Shown here piece by piece: positions 20,979 to 30,820 of a DNA stretch of 34,400 bases (position 1 is its first letter; every line of letters starts with the position of its first letter). The position numbers and the translations under genes are program-made. Origin of the DNA: Paramacrobiotus richtersi. Its lineage: Eukaryota; Tardigrada; Eutardigrada; Parachela; Macrobiotidae. The notes under the pieces were generated by a model. It was not told the DNA's origin. It made no database searches and saw only the letters and a program-made list of their open reading frames with translations. Location: NCBI GenBank assembly GCA_034698045.1, contig JAQGAU010000212.1:1-34400 (forward strand), given 5' to 3'.

Positions 20979-22370
20979 TTAAAAGTACAGTCGATACAAG
21001 GTTTGCATGGTGAGGTTGTTTAACGCCAGTGGGTCCAGTTGGCGTAGAGCTGGTATATCCACATGGAAATCCTCCTGGTACCAAGATACAGGCACCCCTT
21101 CGTTTAAGCTATCGTAGAAAAAAATAAAATACATGATGGCAAATAGAACAGAATGAGCATATAATGAGTAAACAATGCATTTAATTTCCTTAATTACTTG
21201 CGAGCGGCTGGTCAGAGCGGCTGGTCAAATATAACCAACAATACTTCAAGTAGTCTTTACAGCCAGCTTTGGCATTTTACCATTTAATGACGCGGCCCAG
21301 CGATTCCCACTGTTTCTCCTGTGCATCGCTGTAGATCCAAGAATTGTAGAGATGTACAACTTTGTTTCGCACCTCCGGGCTCACGTCCGGGCAGTGGAAG
21401 TTTAACGCCATAATAAACGCATGATAGTGCGAAAGGAACGGCTTGGTGCAGTCGAACTCATGCCGGGGAAGAGTCATTTGTAGTTTGTCTGAACTTCGTC
21501 GTCGAGTAAAGTTCCATGGAGGAAGGCTACAAGGCATTATGGGATCTATCCCCGTAAATAAAAACGGAGGACTCATAACATTCTCTATAGTATAATTCAA
21601 GAGGATCAGTTTTTTTGTAGCAGACAGTAAATACTGCAACATATTATTTTTTCGACCAGGGAACATGTTCGGCTCTAGCCAGTAGTGGGCACTCCCAGCA
21701 TACTCTTGCTGAACAGTACAGTCCGTAAGAATCAGCAGAATCACGTTTGCTTTTTTCTGCTTGATAGCGTTCACAATAATACCGAACTTCTTCTGTCCAA
21801 TTCGAAAGCCCATGTGTCGTACAATCAAAATCTTGGTGTTCTTCTGGATGTGCGTCCTTAATGCATGTTTCAGAACATTATCAGATTGGTTTGTTATCTC
21901 ATAATTATAGCCGTCCACTGCGACTAAGCCGGACGACAGATACGTATTGGATGGATTTATTCCCCACCACTGGCAGATCCTGGTAATTTTGACCGGTTGT
22001 TAGCTTCCCCAGTAAAGACATAGTAAATTAACTGTAAATAGATATAGTATTTGTCTTTTTAACTGGCGGTTTTACTCAAGCGATGTTCTCATGCGGTTGG
22101 TCAAAAATGTTCACAAATGGAAATCATAAACGAAAGTTTTGCACGAAAAATTATCGAAATTCAACACGACTGAAGTGTGAGGAATTATAATTAGTTCATG
22201 TACTGCAGAAGTCCGTTTACTATCTGATTTGTTATCGCAGCTTGCCTTTTCATGTTCACTTCGTCGTGTAGTCCTAAATAACCGCAAACTTCCAGTATAA
22301 TGTCGACCGCGAGATCAAGTATCTGGAATTCGGTATTCTGGCTTCGGAGTTTCGGAGTTTCGGAGGACAT
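20979..22370 (-). CDS. F-box-like protein, intact right copy
   Basis: Three exons, 22370-22246, 21979-21281 and 21108-20979, join in frame to 317 aa. The first about 55 residues fit the F-box pattern: FQILDLAVDIILEVCGYLG, then DEVNMKR and, across the splice, ICQWW. F-boxes bind Skp1 in SCF ubiquitin ligases, so a substrate-adaptor role is the likely reading. Exon 2 (232 codons) has no domain I can name; it contains KFGIIVNAIKQKKANVILLI and a Cys-containing NVMSPPFLFTGIDPIMPCS. The C-terminus ends TLYRLYF. Intron 1 starts GC (AAG|GCAAGC), matching the known GC-AG consensus, where the left copy has GT; intron 2 is GT-AG. Frame agreement across both junctions, and conservation with the left copy, support a real gene. 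The family is lineage-specific as far as I can tell. Confidence 0.75.
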
Positions 22371-22962
22371 GCTGGCTAATAAGTAAAAGATTTTCGAAAT
22401 GTTTAAACTTTAAACGTACAATAAAGTAATTCGTCCGTGTGTCCTTTTCTGATGTTCACGGCAATCACGGGACTCGTTAATTTAGCCCTGCCTGTTTTTC
22501 TGTGCAGTATATGAGGATGGAATCTTTTCACACAAACTAAACTGAAGATGAAGAATTTGCGATACGACTCATTGTCAGAGTATTAATTACGAGAAACTAG
22601 TAAGTTAAAAACACAAACTGTCTGCCACTCACAATTGTCAGCCCACTCGGCTTGCACGCTCAAGTCATTCTGTGAAGAAAGAATATGTAGAAAATCAATA
22701 ACGGCAGCGCATTGAGGAGAGGTGCAGATTATTATGACGGTCAGGAGATGGTGCCCAGTCAGGACGGGGGATGGGCCGTATCAGTTATCGTTTGCTTCGT
22801 TTAAATTAGTTTTCCCGAAAATCGACGGCCGGTCGCCAGTGTGTCTGTAGTAAACGCTACGCCCTAGTGGCTTCAGTGTCCGCCATTATGGCTACGGAGC
22901 CTACGGTGAACTTGAGTGGAGCCGCAGCCGCTACATGTCACTGAACCATAATGTATTAATAC
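22371..22962. other. F-box gene 5' flank, no gene seen
   Basis: To about 22590 this is the right-hand copy of the F-box gene upstream flank (homologous to 19840-20040). From 22590 to 22962 I see no exon; CCGCCATTATGG and CCTACGG motifs occur near 22880-22905. Probable promoter of the intact F-box-like gene. Confidence 0.45.
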
Positions 22963-24978
22963 GGATAAAAATCGCCCCAACCACTCTCCGCCGCAGTATG
23001 TTCTATTTTTTTCCTGTTAGAATCGTTCCAGCTGATCTCCATCTTTGAACCATGCAGGCTTTGGATCCAAATGAAGAACGGAAACGTTTGGAAACTCCGC
23101 GGCAGCAGCATAAAATCAAACAGTCATTCCACGCCTCCCGGAGTAAAACCGTGGATGCCAGGGCCTTGCTTGATAAAATCGCCGCTGATTTTCAGACCGT
23201 AACTGGCAATATATTAATTAATATTGCCATTATTAATAATGCGAAAACGCGTCCGGAATCGAATTCAAGACCTGCAAGTATGTTGATGAGTTTGTGTACT
23301 ACATGAACAATATAGACCGATTTTAAAATCATTTTGCCGTAATTATTTGATTATAAATGACCAATTTTAGTAGAAAATCTGTTTAGCTCCCTCCAGTCCA
23401 TCGAAGATGTCTCCACAAACTGTTATAACTCCGAAGGACAACAGTCCCGAACTTAAGCCAGAGGAGCCCGTTCGAGGCACTGATAATCGCGTGAATCATG
23501 CCCTTCCTGGTAATGAGTCTCGATTCTCAGTTTTTTCTCGTACAGTTCTGTATTTGGTGAAGTGTTGCAGATTTGAACGATATGATGATGAAATTCTCTG
23601 ATCTCTCCAGCACATCCGGTAATAATAAAAATTTCCAGCTAATGAAGCCAGCGGCAGCGACGCTCGCTCCACGGACAGCCAGTTTTAGCACTAGTCAGAC
23701 GGCGAGAGACTGGAATAACCTCCCGGATGGCCTCTCTTCCGCTTTTAATTCGGTGATACCTGGTACGATTATGCTATAAGAGAATCTGATAGGTATCGAT
23801 ACTGCTTATTTAATTATTTACTGCCGCTGTAAGTATGTTTGTATTACTGCTGTTAAAATGCGGTCGTACGTCGTTAATGTTGATGTTGCCAGTGAATTTA
23901 TTCTGATTATCTTTTATAGCGCTGTGAATTCGCGAGTTGGTACCGCTGTGAATTCCTCAGTGAGTCCTCAGGACGATCTTCCACCCTGGTGCAACGCGGA
24001 AGCCAGCAGATTGCTCCCCGTACCATACGGTGTGGTCGCATTTCCGAAAGGGTGCGTTTGTCCAGGAAGAAAAGGTTTTTGCGGTTCTTTCTCAGTTCGG
24101 ATTAAGCCGAAGACTCCGAAGTACTTTGTCGAAGATCTGGGAGTACAAGTCGCACCCGACCGGATGAACTGACTCGCGATGAATTGTGTGCGGCGTTGGC
24201 GCTGACTGGACTAGCCCAGGTATTAACGAATCGCATGGCCTGAATCGCTTTTGGTTTTGGACTGCTTTTGAGTAAATCACAGGTTACCGGAAAAGAAAAA
24301 AAAACTCGCATACCAGTAGTACTGATAATAGTCGATAAAAAAAATTTAGTTGTTTTGTGTTTTATTGCCGCCAGATGTTCAGAATTCACTGTCATGTGAG
24401 CAAACCGAAAACTTATCGAAGACGGGGGCTAGCTGCCCGTGCAATACGTTTTGATTTCACAGGGACAGGCATAGCGTAACGCAAGCTACAGTATGTGCCC
24501 TTTTCACTGATTTTCTGGTTGATTTTTGTAAGCGCATATGTTTTTAATAAAACTTGTTGAATGCATTTTGCTACAGTGCTGCTGACGCGCCGAGTTAGAA
24601 CGAAGCTGCAGATAGTCCGCAGTCGTTACGTGACAAAATTACTGTCGATGTTAAATGCGTACTTGTACAAACTCCTCAAATAAACATTAGCGGGTAATAC
24701 AGATTTATTCGTTAGTTGAACAATATACTGGCTGAAGCATCCTCATATGACTGCACAACTTAATGATGCTAAGTTTTTTATTTTTACCAGGATTTATTGC
24801 TTGCAGAGTTATTTTGACGTTCAGCATTTAACAATCGACGTACTCCGGCGAATTCCCATCAGCTCTTGTCGAAGCCGTGGTTAGTCCTAAAGCTGTCCCA
24901 ATCAATCTGGCATCGTGTGGGAAAATTGATCATAGAACGACTGAACAATTTGGAAATGCAGTTCCGATGATGCAGGGT
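22963..24978 (+). pseudogene. SYNRG: Inverted partial copy of SYNRG (exons 4-8)
   Basis: Copies of SYNRG exon 4 (23058-23277), exon 5 (23387-23509), exon 6 (23571-23762), exon 7 (23937-24219) and part of exon 8 (24807 to about 24978) occur in order with their introns, so this is a DNA duplication, not a retrocopy. The homology starts inside exon 3 at about 22963. Exons 4-6 keep frame: exon 4 has gained 27 nt of AT-rich sequence and exon 5 has lost 9 nt. Exon 7, the EH domain, carries two 2-nt deletions and a 9-nt insertion, which destroy the frame. Exon 8 has lost about 130 nt after CGGCGAATTCCC. The transposon of the parent intron 6 is absent. No N-terminus or C-terminus is present, so a functional synergin cannot be made; a short transcript is possible. 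Confidence 0.9.
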
Positions 24979-25128
24979 GAGACTGTTATTTTGAGATCGT
25001 TATTTTACTGCATTCGTTTAATACCCCCTTATTTACTTGCTAATTTTATGTACCATTTTTTGTGTTTTTTTTGCGAAATTATCTATACATACGTTTTTTA
25101 TTGGTTTCGATGCTGTTATTCCATTCAG

Positions 25129-25294
25129 TTTCGGTTGGAGCGGTTCCTGCATGGGAATTATACGCTGAAGAACTACGATGCAGAGAGCAGCATTGGATAT
25201 GCTCTTATTTTTGATTGTGATCGGTTGGATAAGGATTGTGGTGGGACCATTGCATTCTTGGATATCGACACTGCTGATGAGGAATTTTTTGCCG
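25129..25294 (+). other. Exon-like coding segment of unknown origin
   Basis: A CAG acceptor at 25126-25128 and a GTATGT donor at 25295 bound 166 nt that read open for 55 codons, containing YDAESSIGYALIFDCDRLD and GGTIAFLDIDTADEEFFAG. Composition is protein-like and unlike the T-rich flank. The family is not recognised and no partner exon was found. It is open in one frame with the SYNRG fragment upstream (24877-25302), but through a low-complexity stretch. It may be a fragment of another gene. Confidence 0.35.
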
Positions 25295-25325
25295 GTATGT
25301 GAATATTCCCTTCTCTGACAGTCGA

Positions 25326-26056
25326 CTTACAAGGGAACAATCCCAGGCCGCATAATAATTATTCTAAAAATTCTCAAAACACTTATACACATAGTGACCC
25401 CATGACCCCTAAAAAAATATTTCTGGCTGCTGTGAAGCAGCTGCGCCCCTTGGGGGTAATTCTATTTACAATGCATACAGTATACATTGTTATGCATACT
25501 GCACAACGGTACGGCTGGCTAAGTTCGTTGCAATCTGCTGCTTTTAAGCTCCTTCAATTACAATCAAAAACTTTTACTTTTAAGCCGTTTCAGCACGAAC
25601 ACCAATATCGAAAGGGACAGAAACTGAGTCGCACCAAGTTTTTACGGGAGCCGGTATTATACCGCGTTCCCGTATTGTTTTATAAAAAAATACCGTTTAT
25701 CAAAATATAGGAGTCGTATATAATAGGACTCCAAAAAACCGAAAAAATGTTCAAGAACCTGTACGAGTCCTCAGTATTGTCTAACTAAAGTGTTTTTTGT
25801 TTTTTGTGTTGTTTAGTAAGCCTAAAAATTTAATTTATATGTGACCAAAAGAAGCTTGGCCCGCCGTGCAGTCGTTTACGGTTACATACATGTATTGTTC
25901 TGTACTGTATACGTTACAATGCAGAATTATCCCCAAGGAACCCAGCTGCTTCACATCAGCCAGAAATATTTTTTAGAAGTCATGGGGCTACTATGTGTTT
26001 ACACAAGCGTTTCCAGAATTTTTTGAATACGGGGCCTGGGATTGCTCCCTTGTTAG
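25326..26056. mobile_element. Foldback element with ~205-bp inverted arms
   Basis: The left arm (25326 to about 25530) and right arm (about 25850-26056) are inverse copies at roughly three-quarters identity. The ends read CTTACAAGGGAACAATCCCA and the inverse of CTAACAAGGGAGCAATCCCA. A strong shared block is ATATTTCTGGCTG-TGTGAAG. The centre has no transposase. A related relict lies at 26580-26783. Confidence 0.82.
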
Positions 26057-26312
26057 TGCTGCACAGTTTCTATTGTCAGGAAATATAACAAGTAAAATGC
26101 TGTAAAAAATAGCCATTGACTAGGAGACACGGGTTTTGCATTTAAAAAAATTTTGACTAACAGTTATCAGTATAATCTCTACTGTCCTTTCTTTATCACA
26201 GTATCGAAACAAGCATGCATAAACTGGAATCATCGATTGTAGAGGAGAGAAGAATGATTCTGTGGTCGAATGGTTGTAAAGCATTTGTAACAGCTTGCGT
26301 TAATTCACATAC

Positions 26313-26340
26313 TTAATTTGATTTAATTTGATTTAATTTT
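26313..26340. repeat. 10-bp AT-rich microsatellite
   Basis: Nearly three copies of TTAATTTGAT run in tandem. It is a simple-sequence tract with no visible role. Confidence 0.7.
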
Positions 26341-26579
26341 ATATAGTTGTATTCTGAGCTCTGCTTTGAAAGTATTGATAAACCAGCGAATCGCAAAAAA
26401 AGCTTAAGTTATTTTGGCGCTACAAATTAAAATGTACTTTAACCCGCTGAACTGCATATTACAGGCATATTATTTTTGTAGGTCAGTTGTATTTCTTATT
26501 AATTTTTAACGAGATTTTGAATGAAATTTATTTCTGAATAAATTTTAATTTAATTTAACTTGACGCCGTCAACGCTAAC

Positions 26580-26783
26580 AAAATATTTCTGGCTGCTGTG
26601 AAGCAGTTTGGCATCTTCGGGGAATGTATACAGTATACCGTGTACATTATGCATACAGTACGATCAGACGCACGATTGGCCAAGTTCGTTTTGGTCATGT
26701 TCTATAAAACTCTGTGTATACTTCTATCTAAGCGTTTTCGGAATTTTTGGAATATTGGGCCTGAACTTTTCCCCTTGCAGGTA
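26580..26783. mobile_element. Relict of the same foldback family
   Basis: The left part (AAAATATTTCTGGCTGCTGT) matches the inner left arm of the 25326-26056 element; the right part, read inverse, matches its outer left arm (CAAGGGGAAAAGTTCAGGCC). The outer left end is missing. It is therefore a truncated second copy about 0.5 kb away. Confidence 0.7.
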
Positions 26784-26921
26784 TACATAACATAACATAA
26801 GATAATAATTATAGTGTACATTTCAAACTGTGCAAAAAAAGCATCAAAATCTAGGGAAAGGAGCATACAAAACTTTAATCATTGTAAGCAATTAACCAAT
26901 AACCAGTGCCGTTATTAATTA

Positions 26922-27526
26922 GGGTACCACTATAGGCACCCCCGTACACCCCCTTATACTAAAGAGACCCCCTTTGCACCCCGAATCACTATAGGCACCC
27001 TTTTAAATTTAGCATAGCTACAACCTGTATCGACGCTGTGTACGTACTGAAATGCAATATTGGAATAAAATGGTGACCTTGACGAATTAATGGTGCTGAG
27101 CGTATCGACATATTACTATGTACGGGATACCGGCTACTTTGTTTCGCACTAGTTGAAAATGATGTCCAGATTGTTATCGTCTGTAGTGCTAGTAAGCGAT
27201 TCTAAACCAACGCAAACTTCAACATGTATGCAAACTTCGAAGAGTTTGATGCCGAAGCGTTTTCAGACAGAGACTAATCAGACATTTAATTAATTGTTTT
27301 GCGTATCTGATTGTGAATCCGTGTCGGAACGCATAATTCGATGCAACGCTCAAAATGATTTCCGGTTCCAGGTGTACAGAGAATGCTGATTGTATATAGC
27401 GAAGCAAATACGAAAAACACTAACGGATTCATATAATTTATAATAAAACGGGTCAATTTGTTTATTTAATTCAAAAGGGGTGCCTGTAGTAAACGGGGGT
27501 GAAAGGGGGTGCCTATAGCGATTTCC
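26922..27526. mobile_element. 605-bp inverted-repeat element (MITE-like)
   Basis: The ends are imperfect inverted repeats of about 50 bp, with CTATAGGCACCCCC shared exactly, read inward from each side, and further C-rich blocks. The 9-bp sequence TATTAATTA flanks both sides (26913-26921 and 27527-27535), a probable target-site duplication, though the sequence is simple. No transposase frame is inside. It is distinct from the elements at 11760, 16110 and 25326. Confidence 0.8.
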
Positions 27527-27535
27527 TATTAATTA

Positions 27536-28991
27536 ACTGCTCATTAATTAACATTAAATTATTTTCATGAAATCCGTCAAAATAAAAGAATAGTTGAAAA
27601 AATCAGCGCTCGTTGCGCCACCTGCGCCGTCCTAAGCATTTGAGCCGCGCCGCATCCCATAAAGCGTTGACCGCTAGATGCCTGGTCTGGCCGTGTCGGA
27701 ACACGGCGTTTGGCCATAATTATGAGAGCTATCAGCTGATGGATTATCGTTTGTATTCCAGAGCAGATTATAATTTTTTTAAAATCGTTAGGTGTTAAAA
27801 ATTGTGTATTTCTTAGTATTTAGTACAAACCGAATTGATTAATGTTATTTATCTTCCATCTTGGAGCAGACGTTGGCTAGAGTGTTTGATTGATTGCAAG
27901 CAGGTAAATCTGGTGAATCTTGCGCAGCTCGCCATCCAGCAGCAATCCAGTCTGAATACCGTGCATGTCTCAGTTGGGTCAGGCGTGATTGTTCTTACAA
28001 TAAAAAGCGCAGCTACCGTTCTAATTGTACTTACATCAACAGGACCATTGGCAAGTTGCTCATCATCCAGCAGTGGAAATCAGACGGCAAGTAAAGCCTC
28101 TCCCAGGACAAAGCGATAATTGGCAGCATTGGGTGCAAGTCCACGAGTTCGGTAAGCATTCGTGGCCCAGTTGAAATACGAAGAAATCGGTCAAGTAAAA
28201 CAAATGTAAGGGTAAAGAGGCCACCATAACCTGCTTGATTCGTTGCTGACGCTTACCGTTATCGCCGTCTTATCGAGAAATTTTTCAGTTTAGTGCGGTT
28301 AGGTGGCCAAGGTTTTGGTAAGGCTCCTTGTCCTTTTGTGGTTCATTCAGTACAAATTTGGAGCAGACGTTTATTCAAACGTAAATGATTTATTCCTTTC
28401 ACATACAAAATGCGCTAGCGCAAAGACAACTACATATTTCAAAACTTCAGGCATTAAAACTTCCAGTTTCCAAGACGTTTATTTGTATTTTTTGAATAAA
28501 TGCTTTTCAGCATTGCTTAGTGGCGTGGTATCTATTCGGTTTAAATAGTTGGTTTGTTTTCCAAATTGATTTTGTTTCTGTTTTGCATTTTAGATTTTGT
28601 ATTGTTGTTTCGTTTCTATATTTTCATATTTTTTGTGACGTTTTATTGTGCGTTTTTGTATAAAAAGTACTTAGGAGTTAGGATCCATCAGCCATGGTAA
28701 CAGATCTGTTTTGCTTGCTTCGCATTCTTTGAAAACAACCACTTATCCTTCCCGTGCTTTGCTACGACTGGGTTTGAAGGTTTTTACTTGCGGGACATCC
28801 GACGACAACCATTTCAGAGATCTTTAGTGCGTTTTAATTCGCGTTCGTTTTGATTTTTATTTACTAAAAAATTGTACGTTGGTGAAAAGTAAATTATTCG
28901 TTTACATTGACATCGCTGGTGCACAAAAACATCTACGCATTTTGAAACATTAAGTTTTATTTGCAGTTAAATCGCCCGCAACCGAAAAACA
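27536..28991. other. Accessory stretch before the 113-aa gene
   Basis: A GC-rich patch (27600-27720) contains a perfect 7-bp hairpin, GCCGTGT-CGGA-ACACGGC (27690-27707). A coding-like minus-strand segment (28035-28180) is listed separately. From 28550 on the sequence is T-rich and probably holds the promoter and 5' UTR of the gene at 28992. No further gene is supported. Confidence 0.4.
28035..28180 (-). other. Possible decayed exon, minus strand
   Basis: The minus strand reads YFNWATNAYRTRGLAPNAAN and, further on, LGEALLAV, a TGA stop (28082-28080), then FPLLDDEQLANGPVD directly before a GTAAGT donor at 28034. Protein-like composition on both sides of one stop suggests a pseudogene exon. No acceptor is clear and the family is not recognised. 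Confidence 0.25.
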
Positions 28992-30035
28992 ATGGCGCAA
29001 GTTCAGGTGGAGTGCTTGGTTTTAACATTCGGTAAGTAATATTCCTGAAGGCTGCTTTTTCGTGTAAACAGTTTTATTTATAAAATGAATCTTTTGTTTG
29101 GTTATGGCGTCTTTTGTTGAGTACGGTGTATTTATACTTGATTTTCTATCTTTACAACCCAACTAAGGCAAGTCGAAGTATCCGGATTGTCACATCTTCG
29201 CTAGAAAGAGCATAAGATTGTGTAGTTGCTAGATTGTCAAATATTAGCAGATGCTTCAGGTTCAAAAGTTTTTCGAGCACAAAGACAAAAAGTTTCCTTC
29301 GTCGTCCATCATTAATCCGCAAAAGGGCCACTGCACTACGATACTGATGATATTGATATAGTTATTGTTCGTCTTTGTGGTTTCGTTGTATGAAAAGTAG
29401 TAAAAAACAGCATAGTGTAACTGCGGTGTAATTCTTGTGTTATGTTGTTCCAGATGATATTAACTTCCACTTTCCCGCCACAACCTGGCGCGCATTCGCC
29501 CAATTGATACGAGCGCCGCGGAACATGAAAAAACATTTCCGCCCGTTCCTGCCACCGGTAGTTATTTTACCGGATGGTCGTCCGCAGGTGCGGATTTTCG
29601 CCCGCAATACAAATGGTGTCCCGCTCAACGGCTTTGTTAAAGGCCGCCTGACCGACCTCGTGTGGTGAGTAATTATCCAGATAACGGGTTGCTACGCTTG
29701 ATTTGCCGAAACTTCGCAGCCGTCCTGGATTATTGACGTACGATGCATAGATTCGAGTTAAGACGATAGCTAGTAGCCGGTTCAAGTGTTTGCCACTTTT
29801 TCGAATCATAGATGGTCATGTAGAGAATTTCATGCTCTTTTTTTCAGTGTACAAACTTATCATTTTCGGCAACAGGAGTTCGCGGTTTTAATAACCGAAG
29901 GAGACTTGCAAGCAACTCTTGAATCACGACCATTCGTTTTTTAGGGGGAACGATATCCTGCGGGCGGCCGGTGTCGAGCCAGATTTCTTGGCAGAACACA
30001 TCTTTCCCAACCAATACATGCAACCGCCTGTTTGA
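28992..30035 (+). CDS. Unrecognised 113-aa protein, three exons
   Basis: Exons 28992-29031, 29454-29664 and 29945-30035 join in frame with GT-AG introns of 422 and 280 nt. The start MAQVQVECLVLTF runs across the first splice into DDINFHFPATTWRAF; the middle contains RNMKKHFRPFLPPVVILPDG and VRIFARNTNGVPLNGF; the end is AGVEPDFLAEHIFPNQYMQP. The predicted protein has no signal peptide, membrane helix or Cys cluster and is moderately basic. I do not recognise a family. Open frames across two phase-matched junctions (phases 1 and 2) make a real gene likely. The RPL18 3'-end copy begins at or just after the stop codon, so the 3' UTR may be borrowed from it. Confidence 0.7.
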
Positions 30036-30049
30036 TGTAATTCCCCTTT

Positions 30050-30490
30050 AACATCACGTAAATTACTGTTTCTTAGTTTTGAGCGAGTTCTGAAACGTTC
30101 TTACTTTACAGGCCGTACACCATCAGCAAAGGACGAAAATTCGGACGGGCTCGTGGTTGTCGCAAGACTTGCGGATTCAAAGTTTAACATCATGGTTTTT
30201 ACTGTTCTCTTGCTGGGATTTGTTATTTTCGTTCAGTAAAGTGGATAAAAAGTGGGAGATTCTTGGATTAAAACACTCCAGTCCATGTCGGTTGTCTCGT
30301 GAAAGATATGAAAGCTGTTGTTATGGTCGAAAATAGAGGGCGATGGCACGATATAACGCTACTGCAAAAAAATATGAAAATACCCATTTTCACTTAATGG
30401 CTGGCTTAAAAGTTAAAACTCACAGAACGAAACCAAAGAAAAAAATACAGGAAATAGCAGTGCCCATACAGACAGCCGAAACAAATACTT
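30050..30490 (+). pseudogene. RPL18: Partial RPL18 copy: last exon and 3' flank
   Basis: The copied exon 6 is 30112-30187, the same 76 nt as the parent 15558-15633, with the acceptor kept. It reads [20 protein letters not shown], so a conserved Glu has become Gly and an Arg has become Cys. About 60-80 nt of intron 5 upstream, and 3' UTR plus flank to about 30490 (parent 15915), also align. Intron sequence shows a DNA duplication in direct orientation. No upstream exons are present, so it cannot make eL18. Confidence 0.9.
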
Positions 30491-30820
30491 TTTAGAGCGG
30501 TGAATTCTGGACAAACATGTTATTTTTACACATGAAATGAACGTTGTACCACCGATTTTTCTATAGCCGGAATCAACTGTGAGAAAGGCGAAATAGCCGT
30601 CGGTCGGCACTGAAGATTTGGTTTTATTAATCCAACTATTGAACAAAAGTCATCTGTGAGCGAACAAACAAAAATAAAAAACGCATCAAAATTTGTGACA
30701 AAATTAATTGTCAATAATTAAACCCCACTACTCTAACGGAATGTCCAATACAAGTCTTTTCAACCTCAAAAAGGTCATCACCGGGCGTGTCATGGGTACG
30801 CGTCCCAACAAATTCAAAAG
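30491..30820. other. Intergenic, 3' flank of PITPNM gene
   Basis: Contains the likely 3' UTR of the minus-strand PITPNM gene and the end of the RPL18 duplication. No exon is seen. Confidence 0.45.
30623..30628 (-). terminator. Possible PITPNM poly(A) signal AATAAA
   Basis: AATAAA on the minus strand lies 193 nt after the PITPNM stop codon. It is the nearest canonical hexamer I found. Confidence 0.45.

Larger units (their letters stand above)
16750..22590. repeat. Tandem duplication of an F-box gene unit
   Basis: A left unit (about 16750-20060) and a right unit (about 20720-22590) share the same order on the minus strand: upstream flank, F-box exon, long exon 2, short exon 3 and a downstream coding-like block. 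The left unit is longer because of the insertion at 17857-19365. The units are separated by about 660 bp that holds other tandem repeats (20067-20459). Introns and flanks are shared, so this is a DNA-level duplication. Confidence 0.85.

Noticed and set aside
27600..27720. GC-rich patch as a structural RNA or ribosomal-protein fragment
   Set aside because: Apart from one 7-bp hairpin there is no tRNA or rRNA layout, and no protein frame that I can align.
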